Positions 32,768-42,709 of a DNA stretch of 64,000 bases are shown here, one piece after another. This DNA comes from Diplonema papillatum. Taxonomy: Eukaryota > Euglenozoa > Diplonemea > Diplonemida > Diplonemidae. The stretch covers positions 1 to 64,000 of the forward strand of contig JAPJBO010000001.1 of NCBI GenBank assembly GCA_030068145.1, given 5' to 3'. A program made the position numbers and the translations under genes. The notes under the pieces were generated by a model. The model was given only the letters and a program-made list of their open reading frames with translations. It had not been told where the DNA came from and ran no database searches. Position 1 is the first letter of the stretch; the number at the start of each line of letters is the position of its first letter.

Positions 32768-33421
32768 CTAGGACCATGCCTCGACGAGGGTTTCCGGCTG
32801 CCTCGCGTCGAACGTGACCCACCGGTTCCGCGACAGGTGCCGCCTCACCTCGGCAAGGAACGAGCGATTTCCAAGCCAAGTAGGATGCCTGTTAAGCGTG
32901 ATGCAAGCGTCTCCACCCGCGCAAGCACCGGGCTCACTCTGCAAGCGGCGTGCCCCACACCGTCTCCGCCCAGATGGCGGTCCCGACGACCTTCCAGATT
33001 CCGTGCACGAAACCAGCAGGTGGCTTGTCTCCAGCCTGTACCTCTTCGCCGCGAGGTCGAATTCTACTCCGAGGACACGCAACTGGCTTCGAGCTGGGCT
33101 CGAGGACGGACTTCTCGTCGTTGACGGGTACCCGCTGAAACGGGCTGATGGAGCCCCGCCGTAGTTAAGCCTCTTGTGTGTCGACGAAGTCATCGCCACA
33201 AAGTCGCACGCTGTCGTCGTCCACCTGAAGTCCCACTTCTTCCAGTTCTCAGAAGGACAGTCGACGTCGGCTTTCTTCGGGCTCGAGCCAGGAGGCCCGA
33301 CGGGGATAGTCTGGTCGACGACTGAGTCCTCGTTGGTGACTGTCTGGACGCGCGTCGCGCCGTGCGTGATCGAGTCCTGCGGCGTGCCCGCAAGGTGCGT
33401 ATGACAGGCAACGATAACCCC
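32768..33421 (-). CDS. Unidentified open frame, possible internal or last exon
   Basis: The minus strand is open for about 217 codons, from just after a TAG at 33422-33424 to a TAG at 32768. The first part (about 33421-33180) has no ATG, so it would need an upstream exon; an AG lies exactly at the 5' edge (GCAGGATAG). The composition of segments such as VQTVTNEDSVVDQTIPVG and NWKKWDFRW looks coding. Near the middle LGVEFDLAAKRYRLETSHL has the flavour of a retroelement connection region, so a decayed retroelement is the alternative. The plus strand is also open over part of the region (32814-33164). No family is recognised. Confidence 0.35.
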   Translation of the reverse strand, partial: GVIVACHTHLAGTPQDSITHGATRVQTVTNEDSVVDQTIPVGPPGSSPKKADVDCPSENWKKWDFRWTTTACDFVAMTSSTHKRLNYGGAPSARFSGYPSTTRSPSSSPARSQLRVLGVEFDLAAKRYRLETSHLLVSCTESGRSSGPPSGRRRCGARRLQSEPGACAGGDACITLNRHPTWLGNRSFLAEVRRHLSRNRWVTFDARQPETLVEAWS

Positions 33422-34141
33422 CTATCCTGCTGTGACAAAAAGCCGGCATCGAACAACGGTTGTTTCAGTCGCAGAGGGAGCCAGGGAACATTCGTGGATG
33501 TGCTTCCTGGGTCTTCCCGATTTCCGCCGCCGTCAACCGGTGACATGAGCAGAGCCGTCGCCAGGTCCTTCAAGTTCGCAGTCGGCTGGAGGGACCAGCC
33601 CCCAGGCGACCGTTGCCTTTCAGTTGCGCCCGGCTCGTCCCCCTTTCCCGGCGGCGAACGGGGCACCGCCGACTCCCCGGGCTCGCAAGGGTTCGCCGCT
33701 CCCGGGTGGCCGAGTTGTTGTCAGCTTCTTCAGCAGCCGCCCATTCAGGGTCCATCGGCCGTCGGCTGTTCCGCGCGGCCCGGCGCGTGTTGCTGCCCAT
33801 GCGTGGCATTGGAGAAGAATGAAAATAAAGTGAAAGCGAGAATTTGGGACAAGCCCTGGTTATTACTTTCACGGTTAAACGAAGCTAGCGCACAAGGTTT
33901 GCCTGATCTCGCGTCTACTTTCCGATACCAAAAAGATGCTCTTTTCCCTCTCTCCTTGTTTGAATCGCTTCGGTGCCTCCAGGAAGGCGAGCTGCAGGAC
34001 CTGAGACCGCCCTCTCCCCTACCTTTGGCAAGACACCAAGAGATTCTACAAAAGAATGCCACTGGTCCAGCGTGTATCTGTAGAAACAACTCTCCCGAGC
34101 AGGCGACTGCACACTAGCAAGAAAGAAAGGGCTTCAGAAAC

Positions 34142-35487
34142 ATGTGCGACGAGGGCGGCGTTTGCTTGGAGATCCCACGCATCGAGGTGACTGTCACCAG
34201 TGAGCCGAACTTCATCGCGTATGCTATTGTCGATTCTTACTTCTCTTCCGAGCTACGGGGCGTATCAGGCAATGAGGTCAAGGACTCATGACTATCTTTG
34301 CAGCACCGTGGTCTGTAGCGTTAATCACCATTCTTTCCGCCACATCCTCATGGAACGCGCTGGTACGGTGGAGATCGATCAGTACAGCGAGGCAATCCTG
34401 CCTGTAGAGGGCAACGACTCGCGCGAGTGTGCACACTCATTTGCGGTTTGCGCCAGCTTCATAAATGCAGGGTAGATTCAAAATCTGAAAGGTGTCGCGC
34501 CAGACTTCGCAACGAGAAATGCTGAGCTCAATTAATACTAATACAGGTTCAACCGAGAATCTCACGACCTCGACAGTGACTGGTTGATGCAGCCTGTTAA
34601 TGAGGCGGAATACGATAGCGAAACTCAGTTCTGTGTGGACACGAAGACTAAGGAAGCAGGTCAGGAGAAGAGCTTCTACGCCCACTACGTAACGAAGCGG
34701 AAGAAGACTCGAGGAAAGCGCGGCAAGAAGGAGACGATGCTGGACGACCCGGAGCCGCAGAAGCTATCCGTGCCGAAGAGAGCACCACTTACAGCGCACA
34801 CGGCGCAGAATATGGTCAACGATGGTCTGTCGAAGAGCGCTCCCGGCAATGGTCCCCCGAAGTGTCTACTTGCCGTTGACTTACTAAGTCCGCCTGGCAT
34901 GCCGGCGCCGCCGAAGGGCTCATTGAACAACGCAGCAACACGACGGATTGCGTGCGGGGCTCTCCCGCCGTCATTGCGAGGCCCTCAAAAACCAGCCATC
35001 ACAGCGGCGGACATGAATGCATCCAGTCAACGTGCCTCTCCTGCGACTCTCCCGTTGGAAGGCAACAACGACAAACCTTCTCATATTGATCCTTCTTCAG
35101 TTCCAACTGTCACCACTGCACAAGAGCTTGAGGACCCGGCAGACCTTCCTCCGCCTTCCTACGAACAGGTATTCTCATTCATTCCACACAAACATAACCT
35201 TTGGTAACATGGGGGTCTAGTCTTTCGCAAAGTGAACCGATGCCGCTCGCCTTCAGTAGCGGCTGTGTCTTGGGTTCGAAATGTGATCAAAACGTACAAG
35301 AGAAGGTTCATTTTTTGTTGGGGATGTTGTTCATAGGTAACCACCTTAACAGGCGTCGCAGCAACTCAAGAAACCGAGCAAAGCTTCGTTCTCGTCGAGG
35401 ACCGCTTCACCTTCGCAGCAGAGGAGTTCGTCGGGAGACGTTTCGCCGCCCACTTCTCCTTCGGAAGACAAGCCCGAGAGCAGCTGA
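34142..35487 (+). CDS. Four-exon gene, 333-residue protein with PPxY motif, unknown function
   Basis: Four exons join in frame: 34142-34218, 34304-34471, 34547-35168 and 35353-35487 (TGA). The introns are 85, 75 and 184 bases, all GT-AG, with donors GTATGC, GTAGAT and GTATTC and acceptors TTTGCAG, TAATACAG and CTTAACAG. The second intron has a TACTAAT branch-like sequence just before the acceptor. The frame is kept through all three joins (phases 2, 2 and 0). The protein starts MCDEGGVCLEIPRIEVTVTS, has a soluble N-terminal half, then a basic patch KRKKTRGKRGKK (nuclear-signal-like). The long Pro/Ser/Thr-rich disordered tail contains LPPPSYEQ (PPSY at about 284-287, a WW-domain ligand) and ends in Ser-rich sequence. 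No known domain is recognised. Confidence 0.65.
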
Positions 35488-35489
35488 GG

Positions 35490-36788
35490 GAAAGGGGGTC
35501 GGGACGTACTTGGCTATCTATCGCGTACAGCATTCATGAACCCCAGCTTATAGTAATGTAGAATAAATTTAGAGCACCACCTCCGAAGCGTTGTGTCTCG
35601 CGGCACTGCAACCTGTTGCCTGTCTGACGATGCCTTCAGTCGAGCTATATCAATACGGCGCCGGGTGCAAATACCAAACCGACACTGGGCACTGAACGAA
35701 AGCAGCGAGTCCTGGGATGCTTTTGGTGTCCAGTTCCTTGCGTGGGCCTGGCAACCGATGTTGACCCTTACCTCCTCCCGCCTGTTTCCCACCATCATTC
35801 CATTTGAGGGTTGACGACAACTCTAAGGGCACCTGCTACGCAGGAGAGGGGCGCAACTTCCTCTTGCCAACTGTGTGCTCAGCCTTTGAGGTTTACGATA
35901 AAGAGAAAACTTGCTTTTGCTAGCAAACCGCCGATCTGTTTGGGTTTTCTTTGTTAGTAAAAGGGAACACTCCGGACGTCTGCGCAGGACGGTGATCTTG
36001 ATTCAGCCATCTTCGCAGCAAGTGTCGGCGCTCATCGGTACACGTCTCACCCTCAGAATAGCCTGCGGGTAGGACGCAACACATTCGCAAGCTCGCCATC
36101 AGCGAGAAACGTGACACAACGGCACACATGCACGGGCGTTTCAGCGTACACACCACCTGTGCAGGCGGTCAATTCCAGCTCTGACTAGCCTCCTTCTCCC
36201 CATGATCGATATCGATCTTCTTCATAGCTTTCAGTCCGCTGGTTAGGTTGTCTTTCATTCTCCCACGTCTTTTTATCCGTTCCGTGTGTATTCACTTGGG
36301 TTCTTCCGTATCTTGTCGAAACATGGTCGTAGTCAGCGTGGCATTTTTGAAGCGCATCGCTGTGCACGTGAAGCAGCCGCTGCTTTCAGCGCATTCATTC
36401 TTTTACTCGTACGCAAACTGCACCGCGACCGCTTTGTAGATCCCCAACGACCACTTCAAGCAATAATGCCTTAAGAATCCCGGAATCTCAAGCGAACCTT
36501 TTGTTTCTAAAAAGTAAGCAAAGCCGGTGTAAATAGTTGGAAGACTCTGGGCGGGAAGAAAAGGAGCTACAACCACAAAAGTTGGATCCCCACCCCCTTC
36601 CTCCTTTCTATCCTCTCCTTGCCTATTTCTTCCTGTAGAGGGCAGTATTTTGGTGAATTTCTTCTCGAGGATGGCTCGAATTGACTCATGTTAAGTGGTC
36701 GATCCCAGTTACCGCGTCGATGCTGGATGACAAGCACGAACCAATGCATCACTCTTTCGTCTCTTTTTAAGACCGGCTGCTGTCATTT
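35490..36788. other. No gene established
   Basis: Short frames overlap on both strands (35514-35798 minus, 35593-35814 plus, 36248-36439 plus). None has a recognisable domain. This is the interval between two host genes and shows no repeats. Confidence 0.4.
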
Positions 36789-37199
36789 GTGTGGTGGTCC
36801 TTCATGCTGAGTAGGGTGTCAGCTTTCAAATCCTTCGATCCGCCACAGTGTTGGACGGTTGTTTCACGATTTTGTCCCAGCCGAATAACCACGCGAAGAT
36901 TAGGCCTGTGTCTAGCCTTCCCCTCCTTTTTCCCCATACCTGCTTTCTCTGCAAGGCTTTGCCCGTTGTCTCCAGCTGATCGTTCCTTTGAATCTCAGAC
37001 ATCCCAGACTCGGGGTGAGCTAGACTCCGCCTCGCACATCTCCCGTAGCTTGGTCCAGCCCCGTGCGCGCAAGACTCCCCACTCGGTTCGGACACCGTCG
37101 AAAGCACAGATCCATAGGTTCGTCTCGGTACTCGCCAAGGACGTCTTCGAGCACGGTGTTGCGATTGAGCAACTCTCCTCAGCTTGTCAAGCAAAGACG
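36789..37199 (+). CDS. Possible upstream exon of the coiled-coil gene
   Basis: The second half of this frame (about 37010-37199) reads as ordered protein: KAQIHRFVSVLAKDVFEHGV followed by AIEQLSSACQAKT. A GT at 37200 (ACG|GTAGCA) and the AG at 37660-37661 (CACCTGCAG) would join it in phase to the large coiled-coil frame. The first half looks non-coding, so the true exon start is probably nearer 36990. This join is inference. Confidence 0.35.
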
Positions 37200-37622
37200 G
37201 TAGCAGCTGCAGGCGAACCTGCCCGTTGCTCGCTACAAATAGGCGACTATCAACGGTCGAACGAAGGCTGAACAAAGTCAAAGACAGCAGCTATCACGTG
37301 GTCTTCCACATGTGCTGCGGACTCTCGCACACAACTGCTTGCGAAACTGTGCACCCCCCCATCCACTTTCGAGCACTATTTCGTCATGTGCACTATTTTG
37401 TTGAGGTTCATACAAGACGGGAAAAGTCTTCGTTGCGTTCGCAGCGTAGGAAAACCCGGAGACTATAAAACCCCGGATCTCTAAGTGAACTTGCACTCTG
37501 AAAACGAGTAGAGTTAGACTATTTTCGAGAACAGCCATACTTGGGGGTGGGTGGGGGTCGCAGTGGGACCGGTAGAGGATACTTCAAGCCCCCCGACCAT
37601 GCAATAACGAGCCGCCAGAAGA

Positions 37623-38963
37623 ATGCACCGACCTTGTCATCGGCGGACTTCTCACCTGCAGAAGCTTCCGTGTCTTCGGAAGCTTCACACGGAAGAGTTG
37701 CAACGAGGCGATTCGGGCGAAGAAGAGGATTTGTGCCTGCCGGAGCTTCCCGCCGGGGGTCCTCGGCCTCCCGTTGACGCGCATAATGCGCGGCAGACGT
37801 TTGAGCAGAGGGTCACGAGGGAGAAGCTCAGGAGGGACATTGCCCAGTTCACGCCGCACCAAGTCTTCAGGGAATGCCTCGTCCTGTTCGACAAGCATCC
37901 CGAGGTGTACGGCCCGCTGTGGCGGCTGTTCGAGGAGGAGCACAGGCGGATCGTGGCCGAAAAAGTCAGCGGGCAGCACTGCGCGGTCGCCGGCTCGCTT
38001 TGGGGCGACTTGGTCGGCGGGCACTCGCAGTTTCAGAAGGAGGCGAAGCAAAGGAACAGGGAGCGGGTGCTCGCGGGGCAGAATCAAGCGCTGCGAGACG
38101 AGGTAGCGGCGCTGACCGACAAAATGGAGCGAGCGGAGGACGACGCGATTCGATGGAAAGCGTCGAGTGACGAGTGCATGGCGGTCGCCGAGAAGTTGTC
38201 TGGCATTGTGGAAGCGCTCAAGGCCGACCTCGCCGATGCCAATCAACAGGTGCTGCGGGTCACTGGGAAAAACCTGCAGCTGGCGACAGTGAACGAGACG
38301 TACGCCGAGGGCGACGAGAGAAAGCTCGGGGAAAAGCAGATGATGCTGCTGGAGGAGATTGATGTGCTGAAGTCGGCGAATGAGGCTTTGATCCTCGAGA
38401 TGAAGTCATATCGACAAGAAGCGGACGAGCGCAAGGCCGATCAGTCGCAGGCGGCAGATGACAAAACCGCTGCGAACGCGCGCGTGGCGGAGCTGTTCAG
38501 GACCATTAAGCGACTAACCGTCGAAAACAAGGCGCTAGCCGACGAGCGCGACCAACTTAATAGCATGCTGTCTTCTTCCAACTCCAACGGGGCCGACATC
38601 ACGTCGTCGCAGCCGGCTGATGACTACATCGTCGAGTCCTTCATCGGCCGCGGAAACGGAGCGCACATACCGAAGTACCTCAGGTTTCAGTTTTGCCATG
38701 TCCCTCTCTTTGTAGTGTATAGGCATACCCGAGAGAACTTGCGACGGAAACCCAAGAGGACTTCACAGTCCGAGCCCAGACAGGAATTAGCCCAGCACGT
38801 ACCTGGCGCGCCTGACCCAGCGAGCTACGAGGGTCCCAACAAAATAACAAGTTCCCATTTTCTTCCAACTTTCTCCTTTACCTTGCATCAAATAGGTGTC
38901 ACAGCAAGTTTTGGCAGCCGCTGCTTAACAGTGCATGCTAATCCATGTGGTTCATGTACTTAA
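37623..38963 (+). CDS. Coiled-coil protein, TSNAXIP1-N-like segment
   Basis: The frame covers 446 codons. Residues about 65-110 (FTPHQVFRECLVLFDKHPEV, then YGPLWRLFEEEHRRIV) resemble the N-terminal domain of translin-associated factor X interacting protein 1 and related axonemal coiled-coil proteins, in which a conserved YGPLL precedes a long helix. Residues about 135-320 are a continuous coiled coil rich in Glu, Lys, Ala and Leu. The final ~80 codons look unlike the rest. They run into a LINE tail at 38930, and the stop lies inside that tail, so the native end is probably an upstream splice (a GT at 38675 is one candidate). The ATG at 37623 is usable, but an acceptor AG at 37660-37661 suggests the frame may begin as an internal exon. 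The family call is tentative. Confidence 0.55.
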   Translation: MHRPCHRRTSHLQKLPCLRKLHTEELQRGDSGEEEDLCLPELPAGGPRPPVDAHNARQTFEQRVTREKLRRDIAQFTPHQVFRECLVLFDKHPEVYGPLWRLFEEEHRRIVAEKVSGQHCAVAGSLWGDLVGGHSQFQKEAKQRNRERVLAGQNQALRDEVAALTDKMERAEDDAIRWKASSDECMAVAEKLSGIVEALKADLADANQQVLRVTGKNLQLATVNETYAEGDERKLGEKQMMLLEEIDVLKSANEALILEMKSYRQEADERKADQSQAADDKTAANARVAELFRTIKRLTVENKALADERDQLNSMLSSSNSNGADITSSQPADDYIVESFIGRGNGAHIPKYLRFQFCHVPLFVVYRHTRENLRRKPKRTSQSEPRQELAQHVPGAPDPASYEGPNKITSSHFLPTFSFTLHQIGVTASFGSRCLTVHANPCGSCT

Positions 38964-38981
38964 AAGAACTCAATGCTTAAC
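38922..38981 (+). mobile_element. Very short LINE family L insertion with target duplication
   Basis: Only about 44 bases of the family 3' tail (from AGTGCATGCTAATCCATGTG to AGAACTCAA) are inserted between two exact TGCTTAAC octamers at 38922-38929 and 38974-38981. AACGTGGGCGGC follows a few bases later, as at the other insertion sites. It is an extreme 5' truncation and marks the target cleanly. It adds the last codons to the coiled-coil frame. Confidence 0.8.
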
Positions 38982-39045
38982 AAAGATTAACGTGGGCGGC
39001 TTTAGATCTACATCTGAATGACACCTCAACCACAATTAAGCCCCC

Positions 39046-39538
39046 CCCTCGTTCTATTTAGGTGAAATCATCAGATATTTCCTGAAAAAGCTAAAAAAGT
39101 ACACCCCCCGAAGTTTCAGAGTGACTCGTACTATTTAGCCACTACTTAACCACTATTGAACCACCATTTAGAAACGAGAGAATCGGCGTCATTTAGAGTG
39201 AGGTCTCACTCTAAGTGACACATGCCCAACTGTCTAATGGGCTCAAGGAAGGACTGAACACACACTGCTCGCATTGCTGATGCAGTAGAGGTGGTGAACC
39301 TTGACGAATCAGTGATGATGGACCTGGATGCGCTCTCTGTGCTGGATTTGCATGCTGATACCTGTCCTTCGCCTGCAGCAAAGAGGAAACGGGGAAGGGA
39401 CGAGCGTGAGCTCTTAGCCGGAATTAAAACTTAAAAGTCGTTGCAGCTGGGGGCACCCCCTAAAACTTTTAAAAACCAACACTCGTACTCTTTACCTGAA
39501 TAGTACGACTGCCTAAATAGTACGAGGGGGGGGGCTTT
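39046..39538. mobile_element. 0.49 kb MITE with AAGCCCCCCC ends
   Basis: The left end AAGCCCCCCCCTCGTTCTAT (then TTAGG) is inverted at 39514-39538 (CCTAAATAGTACGAGGGGGG ending in GGCTT). TACTATTTAG-type blocks are repeated inside. No open frame is supported. The same left end recurs alone at 40570-40680. Confidence 0.75.
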
Positions 39539-39562
39539 TTGTCGACAACGAACAAGTATAAG

Positions 39563-40176
39563 AAGTACGTGCGCTCGGCTAAAGACCGGCGCGGGGCGAG
39601 ACTGGAGGCAGCAGTTAAAGTTCGGGAAACAGTAAAGTTCGGGCGAAGCTAAGTTCGGGCGATGCTAAGTTCTGGTGAAGCTCAGTCCGGACGACGCTAA
39701 GTTCGAGTGATGCTAAGTTCGGGCGAAGCAAAGCAAAGTTCGGGCGAAGCAACGTTTGGGTTCTGGAGATGCTGAGTTCGGCGGCGTGTGGTAGCGCAAG
39801 TTTGGCCTGTGATGGCAAGTTCGGCGCCAGTACCCGGGGGGGAGACCCATTTCCGGGGTAAAGCGGGGCCCAAATACCGCGAGGTACTCAAAAACTCCGC
39901 AAAAAACGCTAATATCGGGCATATTAGACCCCGGAACGCAACCAACCTCGAAAACAGTCTTCTGTGATGGGCGGGGTTCGAACCCGCGCCTACCGGCCTA
40001 AAGGCCGACGCCCGCTAACTCTGCCACCCCTATGCATTTTGCCAGGGGGAAAAAAAGTTAGCTCCGCACTATTATCTAGTCCAAAAACAATACACTTTTT
40101 TAGTGTAGACAAGAGCCGGGTTGGCTCGAATAGAGGCTATTCACATTGCATGTTCATAGGACCTCCAGTCTCTCGA
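39563..40176 (-). mobile_element. tRNA-headed composite repeat, copy 5 (reversed)
   Basis: Read on the minus strand it has border CGAGAGACTGGAGGTCC (to 40176), TATTCGAGCCAACCC, a tRNA-like head at 39967-40043 with GGCAGAGTTAGCGGGCG and GCGGGTTCGAACCCCG, and the CTCAAAAACTCCGC-type linker. A short array (39615-39780) and the terminal block ending GCACGTACTT at 39563 follow. It has the shortest array of the complete copies. Confidence 0.75.
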
Positions 40177-40569
40177 ATAAAACAAGCATTTCTTCTATTT
40201 GAGCACACGGATTTTGGTTGGTTTGTGCAGGCATCTGGAGGTCGAATTGAGGACACGGATCCTACAAGAAACAGTGTAGAAAGTCCTCAGTATCCAACGA
40301 CGTTTGTTGCAAGAAAACTGCTGTACCATCATCGCTCGATGCCGAAAGCCACCATCAGCGGGAAACGCTGGAAAGAAGAAAATCTGCCCCTTCTGTCGCA
40401 CGAACCGCCGGTAAACCAGAGTTCAGAAGCTTAACCATAGTGTCAAAAGAGACACCGCGACCTGAAGAAATAGCAAGCCACGATACCCCTGCGTATTCAG
40501 AGCACCTCAACTGCGGAGGACAACAAGGAGTTTAAAACGAAATAACGCTAAGTTCTTTGCAGAGTGTAC
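40177..40569. other. No gene established
   Basis: One plus frame (39964-40434) runs out of the SINE into this stretch. Its last 80 codons have no recognised domain. Nothing else is supported. Confidence 0.35.
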
Positions 40570-40680
40570 AAAGCCCCCCCTCGTACTATTTAGGTGAAAA
40601 ACATCAGATATTTCCTGAAAAAGCTAAAAGTACACCCCCCAAGGTTTCAGAGTAACTCGTACTATTTAGCCACTAATTAA
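40570..40680 (+). mobile_element. Solo left end of the AAGCCCCCCC MITE family
   Basis: About 110 bases match 39046-39160, from AAGCCCCCCCTCGTACTATT to ACTATTTAGCCACTA. The right part is missing. The GTTTAAT module begins immediately after it. Confidence 0.7.
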
Positions 40681-40684
40681 TAGG

Positions 40685-40746
40685 TGTTTAATTCAGCTAA
40701 TCCCGAGCAAAGCCCCGGCAGGAGCGCGGATCTCCACCAAACAGGA
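40685..40746 (+). repeat. GTTTAAT ... ACCAAACAG module, copy 2
   Basis: GTGTTTAATTCAGCTAATCC, AGCCCCGGCAGGAGCG and ACCAAACAGGA match the module at 3594-3649 and, in reverse, 63251-63310. Confidence 0.6.
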
Positions 40747-41001
40747 TCAGTCATTTGTTGTTCTGTTCAACTAGTTTGGCTGGAGAGCGCCCTGCCACTG
40801 CTCGCCGGGACTGAATACCCGTGTAGTAAAGCATGCGGGGGGGGCATGCCAGGCTGATGCCTGAGGCGAGGCGCGGTCCACCTGAGGGGGGGTCGTCGCA
40901 CGCCGATCGACGGTGCAGCTGTCCCAGCTGGGATTCGTCCTGTCCAGTACTTGCCGTGCAAGCCGTGGATATTCGTTCTGGTGCCTGGCCGTCTGGCCGC
41001 G

Positions 41002-41335
41002 ATGACGTGCAGCTCGCTTTGGCTGAGATCTGCCGTGCCATGTGCACGGCGTGCAGCTCGCTTCGGCAGCCATCCGCCGTGCCACGTGCACGGCGTGCAG
41101 CTCGCTTGGTTTGAGATCCGTCTGGCCGCGATGACGTGCAGCTCGCTTTGGCTGAGATCCGCCGTGCCATGTGCACGGCGTGCAGCTCGCTTCGGCAGCC
41201 ATCCGCCGTGCCACGTGCACGGCGTGCGGCTCGCTTGGTTTGAGATCCGTCTGGCCTCGATGACGTGCGGCTTGCTTGGCTGAGATCCGCCGTGCTACGT
41301 GCACGGCGTGCAGCTCGCTTGGTTTGAGATCTGTC
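41002..41335 (+). repeat. Tandem array of about 129-base units
   Basis: Two and a half units begin GATGACGTGCAGCTCGCTT at 41002, 41130 and 41259. Each contains sub-repeats of GTGCACGGCGTGCAGCTCGC, so the unit itself arose by shorter duplications. It lies just upstream of the first frame of the DIRS-like element and may belong to its leader. Confidence 0.8.
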
Positions 41336-41474
41336 CGGGGAGACGCGTCCGTGTCAGATCGCTCAGGCGGATGGGCGCCCGTCGCGGACGTGTGTACTTG
41401 TTTTATCTGGGCGCTGGGACGGCCTTCAACCTCTCGTCTTCAGCTTGGAACGGAGACAAAGGGGGGAAGATAAC

Positions 41475-42494
41475 ATGACGCTCGCTCAGTATTGGGATGG
41501 TCGTGCCGAGGTTGGCTTGATGGGTCCGGAGGAGGCCCCGCGTGGGGTTTTCAAATTGCTCAGCGGGTGGGACGATGATGTGTCGCCCCTGAAGTTCGCG
41601 ACGGTTCGCGAGGCAGTGGTTGACGAAGGGCAGAGGTCGCTGCTGCCGATCGTGATGTACGAGGCGTTGGCTGTGGGCCTCGACGAGACGCCGGCGATGT
41701 CCTCGCTTCTAGAGTGCGCCGTGGTCGACGGCGTTGGCGATCTCCCGGCGAGCATGGCCCCGCGTTTCAAGACGGCGGCCAAGAAATGATACCGCTGCCG
41801 CGAGGAGCGCAGGGAAGCGCAGATGGCCAGGCGGGACGACGAGAGGGCAGCCCGGTCGAGGGACCTGCCGGCGAGGGTTCTTGACGCAGAGACTCAACTG
41901 GCCCTTTTCGGGCTCCGGTTGCTGCCTAGGTGCCTGGTTCCGACGCATCTGGAACTTAATAATTTCCAGAGGAAGGTGGAGAAGATGCAGGATCTCGCCA
42001 TGCCGTGGGTGGAAGTCGAAACCCCTCCGTCGGCGACGAGGTCGGGCGGCTTCGAACACACAGTGAGGGCGGTCCAGAAGGTTCTGGTGACTGCCGCCCT
42101 GACAGGCGCGTTCGGCGACGTCCCGTACCCGATCGTCGTCGGGTACCCGGCGCTGCTAACAGACGTTGCGTGTAATTTCGGGCCGGACCTGGCCCGTGAA
42201 TATGACGCTAGGACGAGGCGCCTCTTCGCGGGCGTGAGGAAGGGATTGCCGGGCACGGTGACGCTAGGGGCCGCGTGTGACCGCCTGCTGAAGCTGGACA
42301 CCGATGTCCTCGGCGAGCTCCAGCTCACCCTAGTTGTGGCGTCGAAGGGTCCGGTGTTCTCTCCCACCGGCCGGCCGCAGGTCGGTGGGTTTAGGAACCA
42401 GAAGAGGCGCAGGGGGGTTGACAGCGGGCCGGCAAGGAAGAGGGCTCGGGACGACTACAAGCCGTCGTCGACTCCGGCAGGAGGCGGAAAATGA
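41475..42494 (+). pseudogene. DIRS-like element, gag-like ORF split by a stop codon
   Basis: Two frames, 41475-41789 (MTLAQYWDGR ...) and 41823-42494 (MARRDDERAARSRDLPARVL ...), are in the same phase and separated only by a TGA at 41787-41789. Together they would give about 340 residues. The product is rich in Arg/Glu with a central globular part and a basic C-terminus (GGFRNQKRRRGVDSG ... KRARDD), as expected for a nucleic-acid-binding structural protein. Assignment rests on position directly before the reverse transcriptase; no gag motif is recognised. Confidence 0.5.
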
Positions 42495-42709
42495 ACCGAG
42501 GGCGGCAGGGCGCTGTCGCCCGAGCTTCCCGTTTCCCCGCCGCTCGTACCCCAATCCCCCGTTTTCCCGCCAGCGTATCAGGCGAGTCATCATCATCATC
42601 ATAATCATCAACTCTCTCATCATGGTCTATCAAGACGAAGCAGGACGTGTAGGGCAAGTACGCGTTCTTGGAACGGGCTCGCTGGGGGCGCTACCGGAAG
42701 TCAAGGGAC

